From Saprospiraceae bacterium (lineage in GTDB: Bacteria > Bacteroidota > Bacteroidia > Chitinophagales > Saprospiraceae): a DNA stretch of 59,919 bases. Shown in pieces: positions 1-8,712 of this stretch. The notes under the pieces are model-generated. The model made no database searches, was not told the DNA's origin, and saw only the letters and a list, made by a program, of their open reading frames with translations. Every line of letters starts with the position of its first letter. Positions within the stretch are counted from its first letter, which is position 1. A program made the translations under genes and the position numbers. The stretch spans positions 1 to 59,919 of the forward strand of contig JARGNR010000021.1 in NCBI GenBank assembly GCA_029212405.1, given 5' to 3'.

Positions 1-3
1 ACA

Positions 4-35
4 AAAGCCCGATCCATATAACTGAATCGGGCTTT
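4..35 (-). terminator. Intrinsic terminator after the first gene
   Basis: A perfect 10-bp stem (AAAGCCCGAT with ATCGGGCTTT) encloses a 12-nt loop. Read on the minus strand, it follows the stop codon of the 69-1457 gene by about 30 nt and ends in a short T run. The run is short, so it may be a weak or bidirectional terminator. Confidence 0.7.
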
Positions 36-68
36 AAGTATTCGATTAAACACAAGAATGTATTCTTC

Positions 69-1457
69 TTATGCCGTCTTTTTCTTTCTCTTTGTTTTAA
101 ACAATTCAACGAGCTCTTTCTCTTTCATGAAACCAAGATCAAGGAACGTTGCTTTTACAAACTTCTTGATATCTTGATAATCTCTACCTCTTTTATCAAT
201 AAATCTTTTCAATAGTTTTTTAACATATTTTAAACTCAAATCTTTCACAGCCTGATTGAATTTTTGATTGCTAAAAATATTGATGTATTGAACAAACGTT
301 TTGTTGATCTCAAAATAATCTTGATAACTCTCAGGTGGAAGGTTTTCCATCACTTGCGTAAAGTAATTAAGTAAACCAGCTCTCAAACACTTATTGTTTA
401 GAGAAAGACCTTCGTGTTGTGAATAGTAAGCCTGTACTGCTTCAATAGAGTCCTCATGGACAAATCCTTTGCCATGCACTGTATTCATCAGCGTATAATA
501 CAAATTGATTTCATCATCCGCTTTGCCATTAATTAAACTCGCTAGTCGCTTGTCTGCATCAGGTGTTATATTAATTTCTTCAGATTTGAACATCTCATCC
601 AGCACTTCAAAATACTCTTCTGATAGATTTGAATGATTTTTTTTCATATAATCAAAAGCATCTGCAAACCCTTTGGTTCCTGTCTTATCTAAATCAAAAA
701 ACAAGCCGATAATCAAAATAATTTTCAAATATTCTTCTTCCCCTTTTAATTGATCATTGTTAATAAAAGCATTGAGGTGTTTATTCAAACTTTCATTATT
801 GTAATCATTCTTTCCTCTTTGTAACAAGAAGGATCTCAACTCAAAATAATTCCCTTTTAACTCAATTGCATTCGTTGGAAATTCTGCTGTATAATAATTG
901 AGGCTTTCAAATTGTTTTTTGTATTTGATTACACCCAATTTACGCTGTCTGATATCTCTGTACTTAGGAAGTTTTTGTGATTGAAGAAAATATTTTACTC
1001 GACTATTTTTAACTGATTCGATTAAATTCGTAATCCAAATATCACTACTCAATCCAAATCCCATTTGGATTGATTGCCCTACCCGAAGTTTAATCATTTC
1101 AAAATTTGATGAATTGGCTGCTGCCAACAACACATGTTTAAAATGATCCTGTGGTTTTCTATATTTCATATTCTCATTGGCCTCTCCTCTCAATACAGAA
1201 TAACCTACAATTTTTGGCATATACAGACCTTCCAATTCATCCACCAATAATGCTTTCTCCAATGCTAATATCTGCAATGGGTGTTCATTTGACACAGATA
1301 AGTATAGTTCTTGAATTTCGGGTTCAAACCCCTCGATCAACTCTTTATATTGATCATACTCTTCCGTATCTAGATAAGCAGATAATGCTTCAGATTCTTG
1401 AATTCTTTTTGCTATATCATCAATTGATTTCTGAAATTTTGGATCTAAGTTTTCCAT
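69..1457 (-). CDS. Hypothetical alpha-helical protein, 462 aa
   Basis: I do not recognise a family. The 462-residue product has no signal peptide or membrane segment, so it should be cytoplasmic. It is charged and probably largely helical, and ends in a very basic tail (KTKRKKKTA). The start is fixed: an in-frame TAA lies only three codons upstream of the ATG. The gene lies downstream of rpsP on the same strand, separated by a hairpin terminator. Between that hairpin and the ATG is a perfect complement of the 16S rRNA 3' tail (AAAGGAGGTGAT), about 26 nt from the start codon, which is too distant for a normal ribosome-binding site. It ends in its own terminator. That it is a real gene is fairly sure from its length and the flanking signals; its function is unknown. 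Confidence 0.8.
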   Translation of the reverse strand: MENLDPKFQKSIDDIAKRIQESEALSAYLDTEEYDQYKELIEGFEPEIQELYLSVSNEHPLQILALEKALLVDELEGLYMPKIVGYSVLRGEANENMKYRKPQDHFKHVLLAAANSSNFEMIKLRVGQSIQMGFGLSSDIWITNLIESVKNSRVKYFLQSQKLPKYRDIRQRKLGVIKYKKQFESLNYYTAEFPTNAIELKGNYFELRSFLLQRGKNDYNNESLNKHLNAFINNDQLKGEEEYLKIILIIGLFFDLDKTGTKGFADAFDYMKKNHSNLSEEYFEVLDEMFKSEEINITPDADKRLASLINGKADDEINLYYTLMNTVHGKGFVHEDSIEAVQAYYSQHEGLSLNNKCLRAGLLNYFTQVMENLPPESYQDYFEINKTFVQYINIFSNQKFNQAVKDLSLKYVKKLLKRFIDKRGRDYQDIKKFVKATFLDLGFMKEKELVELFKTKRKKKTA

Positions 1458-1482
1458 AGTTAAATTTTAAGATTTGTAAGTC

Positions 1483-1496
1483 AATCACCTCCTTTT
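1483..1496 (-). promoter_or_regulatory. Extended anti-16S (Shine-Dalgarno-like) sequence at unusual distance
   Basis: The minus strand reads AAAAGGAGGTGATT. Twelve bases (AAAGGAGGTGAT) are perfectly complementary to the universal 16S rRNA 3' end. About 26 nt separate it from the ATG at 1457, where 5-10 nt would be normal, and an in-frame stop rules out an earlier start. Bacteroidota genes rarely carry such sequences, so this could be a standby or regulatory ribosome contact. Confidence 0.45.
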
Positions 1497-1536
1497 AAAA
1501 AATCGAAACCTGATAAGGCATTTAAGCTTATCAGGT
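1497..1536 (-). terminator. Intrinsic terminator of rpsP
   Basis: A perfect 10-bp stem (ACCTGATAAG with CTTATCAGGT, positions 1508-1536) has a 9-nt loop. On the minus strand it is followed within 5 nt by a run of six T. It lies about 110 nt past the rpsP stop codon and upstream of the next minus-strand gene. Confidence 0.8.
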
Positions 1537-1644
1537 CCCAAATATTAGACTTGAAGGTTTGTCGCAAAACAGTTTTACAACGTGTTCCGCGAATATACTA
1601 CAATTTATTAATAGATTAATGTATTGTAGCCCTATTTTGAAGTT

Positions 1645-2250
1645 CTATTCCGCTGCTGGCGGTTCTTCTGTAGCAGTTTCTTCTGCTGCAGGTGCTTCTG
1701 CTGCTGGTGTTTCCTCCGCTGCAGGAGTTTCTTCTACCGCTGCTTCTGCTGCTGGCGCTTCTTCTGATGTAGCTTCTTCTGCTCCATCTTCTCTGAATGC
1801 CTCTGCTGCTTCATTATCATCTTCAGCTTTTGGTTTTGGTTTTGCTTCACCACTTACCATCTTTCTGAATTCCTCCATTTCTTTTCTAGTCTCTTCTACT
1901 CTCTCAGCAATTTTAGCTTCTTTAGCTTCGATCCATTCTGTCAATTTAGCATCTGCAGCTTCTTGTGTCAATGCACCTTTTGAAACTCCTCTTTGTAGGT
2001 GTTTTTTATACATTACTCCTTTGAACCTTAAGATTGCTCTCGCCGTATCTGTAGGCTGAGCTCCTTTTGTCAACCAGTCAAATGCCTTTTCTCTATCTAG
2101 CTCAATAGTTGCTGGCTTGGTCATTGGATTATATGATCCAATCTGCTCAATGAATTTACCATCTCTTGGTGATCTTGCATCTGCAACAACAATGTGGTAA
2201 TAAGGTCTCTTTTTTCTACCTCTTCTGGCTAATCTAATTTTTACTGCCAT
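1645..2250 (-). CDS. rpsP: 30S ribosomal protein S16 with long Ala/Glu tail
   Basis: This is small-subunit ribosomal protein bS16. The start was set at the ATG ending at 2250, because the conserved N-terminus [20 protein letters not shown] begins there; the open frame runs 25 codons further upstream without family similarity. Residues 1 to about 85 are the S16 core ([19 protein letters not shown], then a DRE/TDTA region). The protein is about 201 aa, more than twice the usual 80-90. The extra C-terminal part is charged and then becomes almost pure Ala/Glu/Pro with repeated PAAEE units, encoded by imperfect GCT/TCT-rich repeats. Ala/Glu-rich S16 tails are a known Bacteroidota trait. The usual rimM-trmD neighbours are absent here. 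A TACCTTTG promoter motif lies about 75 nt upstream and a terminator follows. Confidence 0.97.
   Translation of the reverse strand: MAVKIRLARRGRKKRPYYHIVVADARSPRDGKFIEQIGSYNPMTKPATIELDREKAFDWLTKGAQPTDTARAILRFKGVMYKKHLQRGVSKGALTQEAADAKLTEWIEAKEAKIAERVEETRKEMEEFRKMVSGEAKPKPKAEDDNEAAEAFREDGAEEATSEEAPAAEAAVEETPAAEETPAAEAPAAEETATEEPPAAE
1651..1780 (-). repeat. Low-complexity Ala/Glu codon repeat in rpsP
   Basis: The 3' part of rpsP is an imperfect repeat of Ala, Glu and Pro codons, seen on the plus strand as gctgctgg/ttcttctg units. It codes for the PAAEE-type tail. It is inside the gene and in frame. Confidence 0.7.
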
Positions 2251-2322
2251 TTTATTAAAATTTACTTGGTTAAACCATTCCTGCTTAATTCGAAAATCGA
2301 ACTGCCGGATTTTAATCGGGCG

Positions 2323-2330
2323 CAAAGGTA
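2323..2330 (-). promoter_or_regulatory. Promoter -7 motif of rpsP
   Basis: The minus strand carries TACCTTTG, an exact match to the Bacteroidota -7 consensus TAnnTTTG, about 73 nt upstream of the rpsP start. No convincing -33 TTG was found at the usual spacing. Confidence 0.5.
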
Positions 2331-2395
2331 CATTTAATTAATCATAATTGCAGTACCTAAAGTCATATAAATTCACTACCCATGTACTATACCTC

Positions 2396-3238
2396 TTATA
2401 TTCTCACTTTCTCAAACATCCAAGAGATAAAATCATCTTCAGCAAAAGCATTATCCCAAGAACTATGATTTACGTCAGGATATAGATACACCTCTGGTTC
2501 TCCACCTGCATCACGCAATGCTTGAATCATTTCTTTTGACTCCTCTACCAATACTACCTGATCTTCTTCTCCATGATAAATTCGAATAGGTAGGGATGAA
2601 AATTCTTTTGCTTTTTCTTCTGAACCAGCACCACATATAGCGCTCGCAGCGGCAAACATAGTAGGCATCCTCCAACACAAATCAAATGTTCCCATGCCTC
2701 CCATTGAAAGTCCCGCCACATAAATTCTTGATTTATCCACATATGTTTGTTCTGTAAATGCCTCCATCAATTGAATGACTTTTTTCAGACTAGTCGATAT
2801 TTTGTCAGTATCAGGTTCAATGTTGCGTGTTCCATCCGGTCTATCATCTACTTCTTTTACATTGATCCAGTATTCATCTTTTGAGCATTGCGGTAAAATA
2901 GCAATGCCATTCAGTCGATTCATTTCCTTCTGAATCAAATCTCCTCCATGAATAAGCTGAGCTTTGTTGTCTTTGCCTCTCTCTCCTGCACCATGTAAAA
3001 ACAATAAAAGTGGGTATTTTTTGGTCTCATCGAATCCTTTTGGATATAGTATTTGATAATTTAATTTTCCTTTTGAAGCCTTAAATTTCTGAGGTATAAA
3101 TTCTCCAACTTTCGTATTATATCCTTCAAATTTGGAGTTTTTACTACTTCTTTTTGAAGTACACGCAGCGACAACTATCACTAACACTACTACAATAACA
3201 AACACTCCCCAATCTATTGAAAAAAAAGAAACTTTCAT
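2396..3238 (-). CDS. Lipoprotein alpha/beta-hydrolase (PHB-depolymerase/esterase-like)
   Basis: This is a predicted serine esterase or peptidase of the alpha/beta-hydrolase fold, of the type annotated as 'predicted peptidase' or prolyl-oligopeptidase-like. A hydrophobic N-terminus ends in a lipobox (VVAAC, Cys26), so it should be an envelope lipoprotein. The oxyanion region LLFLHGAGERG is at residues 78-88. The nucleophile elbow GLSMGG gives Ser178, and the other triad members are likely Asp226 (GEEDQV) and His258 (VNHSSWD). The length of 280 aa suits the family. It stands alone between rpsP and the beta-helix gene. The catalytic triad is intact, but the substrate cannot be read from the sequence; carbohydrate esters or short polyesters are possible. 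Confidence 0.85.
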   Translation of the reverse strand: MKVSFFSIDWGVFVIVVVLVIVVAACTSKRSSKNSKFEGYNTKVGEFIPQKFKASKGKLNYQILYPKGFDETKKYPLLLFLHGAGERGKDNKAQLIHGGDLIQKEMNRLNGIAILPQCSKDEYWINVKEVDDRPDGTRNIEPDTDKISTSLKKVIQLMEAFTEQTYVDKSRIYVAGLSMGGMGTFDLCWRMPTMFAAASAICGAGSEEKAKEFSSLPIRIYHGEEDQVVLVEESKEMIQALRDAGGEPEVYLYPDVNHSSWDNAFAEDDFISWMFEKVRI

Positions 3239-3311
3239 ACTTAATTATTAAGACCAATCGAATACATGCAAAACTTGCATTTCCTATAAAATGTACTAAA
3301 AATAGTTAAAA

Positions 3312-6077
3312 TTATTCACCAACTAATTTAATGGTGGTGGAAGCTTCGTTAATTTCAAGCAGACCTCCTTCTAATATGTAGAGGTTTTTTATGACCACGT
3401 CAGAATTCAAAAATGGATAATTTGATGCTCCTCCTTCTATAGTGACATCCGTAATGTGAATAGGCACTCCACAAGGTGACCAGTTCGCTGGATGAAACCA
3501 TGCATTACTAACTGATCCGTTCCATGTTCGTGTACTTAAATCGACTCGTTCACAGACAGTGCCAAAGTCATGTCCATATTGTGGCATGCTCTGATTTTTT
3601 TCATAGGCTCCTATATCTGGATTACCATCAAAGACAGAGGTTAAATGTATATTAGTCAAGTCTTGCCCCGCATCAATCAAAACCGACCCATTCGAAGGCT
3701 TCAAATCTACATTTTGTGGCAATGCCTCGGTCCCATAAGCAGTTGGTATCGTAGCATTCACAAAATCGCTCATCGCAATTTCAATTGAGTTTAGACCTAA
3801 AAGACCACTTGAATTTAATGCTGATATATTACTGTATTGAGTGTTGTCCCACTTAAACCATGGTTGTCCTGATGTACCTGACCGTAAAGACTTATACCCA
3901 TTATAATTCCAATCATCGACACTCATATCCACCAGATCATATTCTTCAAAACAATAGGTCCCCGAAGCAAAGGCATTATTTTTAAATATAGAATTCTGCC
4001 ACCCAGATGAAGATGACATGCCGTTGCCCACTTTTAGTGCCGTATTGTTAACGATTACCAATCCTGAAGGGGATCTGTTCATTTTAAATGTTGAGCTTTC
4101 CAGATTATAAAATTCATTTCTAAAAACATAGGCCGGACCACCAAAAACAGGTGCGAGGCTCACGCCCATTCTACCATTAAACCCACTATTTCTATACACT
4201 CTTGCATTTGACAATATTCCATCTATCTCAATGAGGTCATCGACTACTTTATTGATAAAATTATTGTGAATGTCTAATGCATAAGAGACTTTGTAGGGTG
4301 CACCATCGGTAGATATGCCATCTCCAAAATGTGAAATAGAATTAAAACTGACTACATTTCTATTCCCTCTGATATCAATTCCTCTACCAGGAGGTATCTC
4401 GCCGTTCAATTGTGGCCAAGAAGTTCTTCCGACAATCTCATTATTTGATAGATATTGATCATGCTCCCATCCATTTTCTCTCCTATTGTAAAAACCAAAA
4501 TCAACATCAGTTATTTTATTGTTTCTTACCGTCAAATACTGTGTATTTTGTGCATCAATTCCCCATCCACCATTTCGAATTCTAAACCCATCAATCACCA
4601 CATGTTGAATGGAGTCCGCAAAACTTCCAATCGTTATAATTCCTGAAGGAATATTTCCACCATCCACTATTGCACCATGTAAGTTGGTCGTTTTCACAAT
4701 AATCGGCTGCTCACTTGTTCCACTTGTAGTTATCGTAAAATGAGCATAGACCCCATCTCCAACTTCAACAACATCGCCAGGAGCAACATTATTCATTGCC
4801 GCTTGTATACCCAAGTAAGGATCTGCCATTGTACCACTTCCGCCTCCACTACCTGGAATTACATACACTGTATTTGCATTTTGAGGAGTAGATGGCATTT
4901 TTAGCGTTGAGATAGTCTCTTCAAATATATTTCCACCTCCATCTGGATCTGTGACTGTAATACGTAGATCATAACTTGCATTCGGATTCAAAAACATAGC
5001 CGATGAAGCATGAAAATTTTCATTTAATGGAGCTCCGTCCACCACATATGATGGGTGGGCGCGACTGCTTTGGGCTGCGATCTGATATGCAGAAGTACCC
5101 GTCAATCGGTATTCAAATAAAAAAGTACTATTCCGATTATCATCTCCTAGAATATCCAAGTGCGCACTGATGTGTTCAAAAGTAGGATTCAATTTAAGAC
5201 CTACGATTGTCAATTCGTTTACTGCTCCTCCTCCTTGATTCTCAATAAGGATAGAAGTGGTATCAACACAACCAATGGAATCTGTAATAATCACTTCATA
5301 CTCTCCATAACTTTCTGGAAATGCTGGACTAATCAACACATCTTCTGCTGTAGAAAAATATCCATTGGGTCCAGTCCAACTGTATTCAATTGGCCCTTGA
5401 CATGCAGAACCCGAAGTTTCTAATTCAATTTCTATATCTACATCCGAATTATTGGTCAATTCAATAACCTGTGGAGGTGCGGGGCTTACTAATGGAGCAT
5501 TTTCATTATATAATTGGGCAAAGCCCCCAACCGTAAAACCATGTGAATAATCAGCTCCATTCATACCTTCACCATTTGAATCAGGGTCTACCCCATTCTC
5601 AAACAATCGTACGCCTTTTCCGCAATTTGGAGTTAACGTAATGTCTAAACTAAAAAGCTTGATGGTATCCCCCGCATAAATATTATTATACTGAGAAGCA
5701 GGAGATAAGGTAGGAACAACAGAAATAAAGTCATTCCCCGGTGAAGAAGCTGGATTACTTACAGTAGGACCAAAATTCCATTCCATCGGAATCGTCCCCG
5801 TATAGTTTTGGTTGCTTTGTAGAGGCATATATTTCTCCGCAAATGCAATGTCACTTCCAGTAGGAATCACAAAAGATATTTGCGAATTAAACTGAGTTCT
5901 TTGACCTGGTCCTTCGGCATATCCATCTTGAATGATAATATAAAAATCATACCAGCAAGTTGATGGATCATACTTCAGTTGAAAGTCAACGCTTTGAACA
6001 GTTTGACTTTGTCCTATTGTTTGAAAAAGAAATAAGAGTAAAACAGTCTTAAAAAAACGTATTGTGTACGATATCAT
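3312..6077 (-). CDS. Secreted right-handed beta-helix protein, 921 aa
   Basis: This is a large exported protein of unknown substrate. A signal peptide covers about residues 1-24. It is followed by a cohesin-like beta domain, a PKD-like module (YSWTGPNGYFS ... DSIGCVDT), a fibronectin-like region, and from about residue 400 a pectate-lyase-type right-handed parallel beta-helix that starts with the typical GGGSGTMADPYLGIQAAM segment and has many N-rich rungs (VVIDGFRIRNGG, YLTVRNNKI). The C-terminus (WNGSVSNAWFHPANWSP ... VTIEGG) looks like the start of a G8-type or T9SS-associated rung domain. It stops at KLVGE without a clear T9SS tail, so it may be cut short or use another anchor. A polysaccharide lyase or surface adhesin role is possible, but no catalytic site was identified. 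Confidence 0.8.
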   Translation of the reverse strand: MISYTIRFFKTVLLLFLFQTIGQSQTVQSVDFQLKYDPSTCWYDFYIIIQDGYAEGPGQRTQFNSQISFVIPTGSDIAFAEKYMPLQSNQNYTGTIPMEWNFGPTVSNPASSPGNDFISVVPTLSPASQYNNIYAGDTIKLFSLDITLTPNCGKGVRLFENGVDPDSNGEGMNGADYSHGFTVGGFAQLYNENAPLVSPAPPQVIELTNNSDVDIEIELETSGSACQGPIEYSWTGPNGYFSTAEDVLISPAFPESYGEYEVIITDSIGCVDTTSILIENQGGGAVNELTIVGLKLNPTFEHISAHLDILGDDNRNSTFLFEYRLTGTSAYQIAAQSSRAHPSYVVDGAPLNENFHASSAMFLNPNASYDLRITVTDPDGGGNIFEETISTLKMPSTPQNANTVYVIPGSGGGSGTMADPYLGIQAAMNNVAPGDVVEVGDGVYAHFTITTSGTSEQPIIVKTTNLHGAIVDGGNIPSGIITIGSFADSIQHVVIDGFRIRNGGWGIDAQNTQYLTVRNNKITDVDFGFYNRRENGWEHDQYLSNNEIVGRTSWPQLNGEIPPGRGIDIRGNRNVVSFNSISHFGDGISTDGAPYKVSYALDIHNNFINKVVDDLIEIDGILSNARVYRNSGFNGRMGVSLAPVFGGPAYVFRNEFYNLESSTFKMNRSPSGLVIVNNTALKVGNGMSSSSGWQNSIFKNNAFASGTYCFEEYDLVDMSVDDWNYNGYKSLRSGTSGQPWFKWDNTQYSNISALNSSGLLGLNSIEIAMSDFVNATIPTAYGTEALPQNVDLKPSNGSVLIDAGQDLTNIHLTSVFDGNPDIGAYEKNQSMPQYGHDFGTVCERVDLSTRTWNGSVSNAWFHPANWSPCGVPIHITDVTIEGGASNYPFLNSDVVIKNLYILEGGLLEINEASTTIKLVGE

Positions 6078-6261
6078 TCACATTGATTAAAAGCATTCTT
6101 AAATGTCAAAAATACTTGAGAGTGCAAATGGTATTTATGTTAGCCCATACTATAAACCCCAAATTCATGCCATGAATAGGCATTTGAATTTAAAATTGAG
6201 ACCTAAATATACAAATATCTAAGTATCATAACATTATACACGAATTTAATTTTAAAAACAT

Positions 6262-7305
6262 TTATGGAGCAGGGTTCGGAATCAACTCGTGCACCTGCTC
6301 AATTTCAGTAAATATTTCATTCGATAATTGAACATTACTTGATTCAATATTTTCTTTCAACTGAGCAAGGTTTGTGGCTCCAATAATGGTGCTTGTAACA
6401 AATGGTCGACTGTTTACAAATGCCAGTGATAATTGTGCAAGACTTATTTCATAGTGATCGGCAATTTTTAAATACAAGGAAGTAGCATCATAGGACTGCG
6501 GACTGTCATATCTACTCATTTGCTTAAATTTATTCCGTCGATCCTTCTCTGTATCTAATCCTCTATGGTATTTACCAGACAATAAACCAAAAGCCATTGG
6601 AGAATATGATAGTAACCCTATATTTTCTCTAGTACTGATTTCCGACATACCTATCTCATAAGTTCGATTTAACAAGCCATAAGGATTTTGTATGGTCACA
6701 GGTCTAGCCAATTGAGCGTTATCAGCCTCTTTTAGATAACGCATCACGCCCCAAGGAGTCTCATTACTCAAGCCATATGTTCTTATTTTACCCTCTTTGA
6801 TCAATTCGTTTAAGGTATAGACCACTTCCTGAATATTATCTTTCCACTCTTCATTTACATCGTAGCGAAAACCACGTTGACCAAACATATTGGTTTTGCG
6901 TTCAGGCCAATGCAACTGGTATACGTCAATATAATCTGTTTTCATTCTTAATAGGCTCCTTTCCAGAGCTTCATGAATACGAGGCTTGGAGAATCCTAAG
7001 TTTTTCGCAACATATTTCTCTAAATTTGGACTTGGGCCAGTCACTTTAGTCGCTAATATCACTTTATCTCTTTTGCCAGATTGATGAAACCAGGTCCCAA
7101 TTATTTCTTCTGTTTTACCATTATTTTCTTTGGTAGAAGGCACTGCATACATTTCAGCTGTATCAAAGAAATTTACCCCCATATCAATGGCCATATCCAT
7201 CTGTTCATGCCCTTCTTTTTCAGTATTTTGCTCACCAAAAGTCATTGTCCCTAAGCATATTTCACTTACACGTATATCTGTATCTGAAATTAAATTGTAC
7301 TTCAT
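6262..7305 (-). CDS. Aldo/keto reductase (Tas-like)
   Basis: This is an NADP(H)-dependent aldo/keto reductase of the Tas subfamily, 347 aa. The catalytic tetrad is readable: Asp48 and Tyr53 (FFDTAEMY), Lys87 (ATKVTG) and His132 (YQLHWPERKTNMFG, the last part typical of Tas). The C-terminal cofactor-binding region (STIIGATNLAQLKENI) is present. It is the last gene of the minus-strand kynurenine gene run, 45 nt after kynurenine monooxygenase, so it is probably co-transcribed. No step in tryptophan breakdown to glutaryl-CoA or pyruvate is known to need it. It may reduce an aldehyde by-product, or simply be a passenger at the operon end. Confidence 0.9.
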   Translation of the reverse strand: MKYNLISDTDIRVSEICLGTMTFGEQNTEKEGHEQMDMAIDMGVNFFDTAEMYAVPSTKENNGKTEEIIGTWFHQSGKRDKVILATKVTGPSPNLEKYVAKNLGFSKPRIHEALERSLLRMKTDYIDVYQLHWPERKTNMFGQRGFRYDVNEEWKDNIQEVVYTLNELIKEGKIRTYGLSNETPWGVMRYLKEADNAQLARPVTIQNPYGLLNRTYEIGMSEISTRENIGLLSYSPMAFGLLSGKYHRGLDTEKDRRNKFKQMSRYDSPQSYDATSLYLKIADHYEISLAQLSLAFVNSRPFVTSTIIGATNLAQLKENIESSNVQLSNEIFTEIEQVHELIPNPAP

Positions 7306-7350
7306 TGTTAAATTTATTTTTTACTTAAACGCTGATTTAGAATACCTTGA

Positions 7351-8712
7351 CTACTCTCTCAACTTCATTATACTTTTCATTATATCATCTAGATTCAATT
7401 CCTCAATGGAACTCACTTCTCTACATTTATCTACTAAGAACTGGTCTTGTTTTCTCCCCAAATTCATTGCATTCTCATACGGCATATTGGGTTTAAATGT
7501 GACCAATGAATACTTAGAATAATATTCAGGGTAGTTTTGTTCTAGCTTCATCTCCAATTTTCGCTTTTTGATGAAAGCAGGATCATTTACCTTGTCTTGC
7601 ATTTCAGTAAAATTGTCAATGGCCAAATCAGCAATGGCATTGGCATTATTCACTCTCAGATCTTGAAACTTTTCAAAAACTTTTGACCAATCACCATCCC
7701 CAATTTCATTTAAGACATCATCAAAAACGCGAACATCTTCAAATGATGCATTCATACCTTGACCGTAGAACGGAACGACTGCATGTGCAGCATCTCCCAT
7801 AATCAAACATTTGCCATAGGCTTGCCAAGGATAACATTTTATTGTACCCAGCGTTCCCACAGCATTGGCAGTGTATTCTTCTTTATAATGGGGTATAAAA
7901 GGAAGCAAATCGGGATAGTTCTCTTTGAAAAAATCAGTTAACAGTTGTTCGTCATTCAATGTATTGAATCCCGACTTCCCCTCAAAAGGATGAAACATAG
8001 TCAATGTAAAACTGCCATCCATATTTGGAAGTGCAATAATCATGTACTTCCCTCTTGGCCAGATATGCAAGGCATTTTTTTCAATCTTCCACCCTCCTCC
8101 TTTAGAAGGATGAATACTTAATTCTTTATATCCTGATCGCAGGAAATTCTGAGAATAGTTAAATAACAGTCGCGTGGTTTGTCCCATCATAGATTTTCGG
8201 ACCACAGAGCCAGCTCCATCAGTCCCAATTATGATATCACTGACCACTTCAATTTCTTCCCCTGTTGAACCATCTTTGAACGTTGCTTTAGCCGTATCAA
8301 GGTCCACTTTAGTGCAAGAACTATTAAAATGAACATTTATATTCTCATATTGCTCTGTTTGATCCAATAGAATACAATTCAATCCTCCTCTCGGTACAGA
8401 ATTGATATAATCGCCATCTCTACCGCTATAAGGAGATAAGTAAGGGGCCCCTTCAATAGGATGAATCATCCGACCATGCATTGGGATACAATATTTTTGC
8501 ACCTCTTCTTTCAAACCTACCCGGTCCAGTGCCATCAATCCTCTTGCAGACAATGCAAGATTAATAGACCTCCCTGCACTCATCGATTCTTTACGCATGT
8601 CCATTCGCTTTTCATGCAACTCAACCTGATAGCCCCTTTGCCCTAAACGAATTGCTAATAAGGTCCCGCAAAGACCTGCTCCTATAATGGTTATTTTTTG
8701 ATTTGCTCCCAT
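7351..8712 (-). CDS. kmo: Kynurenine 3-monooxygenase
   Basis: This FAD-dependent aromatic hydroxylase converts L-kynurenine to 3-hydroxykynurenine with NADPH and O2. The N-terminal dinucleotide motif GAGLCG is at residues 11-16 after a beta strand. The second FAD motif GDAAH (306-310) continues as AVVPFYGQGMNASFED, which is characteristic of KMO rather than of general salicylate-type hydroxylases. At 453 aa the length is normal. Its ATG overlaps the kynureninase stop codon by one base (TAATG), indicating translational coupling. The C-terminal part is hydrophilic, whereas mitochondrial KMO carries a membrane anchor there. Confidence 0.95.
   Translation of the reverse strand: MGANQKITIIGAGLCGTLLAIRLGQRGYQVELHEKRMDMRKESMSAGRSINLALSARGLMALDRVGLKEEVQKYCIPMHGRMIHPIEGAPYLSPYSGRDGDYINSVPRGGLNCILLDQTEQYENINVHFNSSCTKVDLDTAKATFKDGSTGEEIEVVSDIIIGTDGAGSVVRKSMMGQTTRLLFNYSQNFLRSGYKELSIHPSKGGGWKIEKNALHIWPRGKYMIIALPNMDGSFTLTMFHPFEGKSGFNTLNDEQLLTDFFKENYPDLLPFIPHYKEEYTANAVGTLGTIKCYPWQAYGKCLIMGDAAHAVVPFYGQGMNASFEDVRVFDDVLNEIGDGDWSKVFEKFQDLRVNNANAIADLAIDNFTEMQDKVNDPAFIKKRKLEMKLEQNYPEYYSKYSLVTFKPNMPYENAMNLGRKQDQFLVDKCREVSSIEELNLDDIMKSIMKLRE

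Noticed and set aside
1559-2059. 166-aa plus-strand open frame across rpsP
   Set aside because: It is the complement of the Ala/Glu repeat codons and the S16 core; rpsP is certain.
6262-7305. Aldo/keto reductase as a step of tryptophan catabolism
   Set aside because: It is probably co-transcribed, but no standard step of the pathway needs this reaction, so only a generic call is made.
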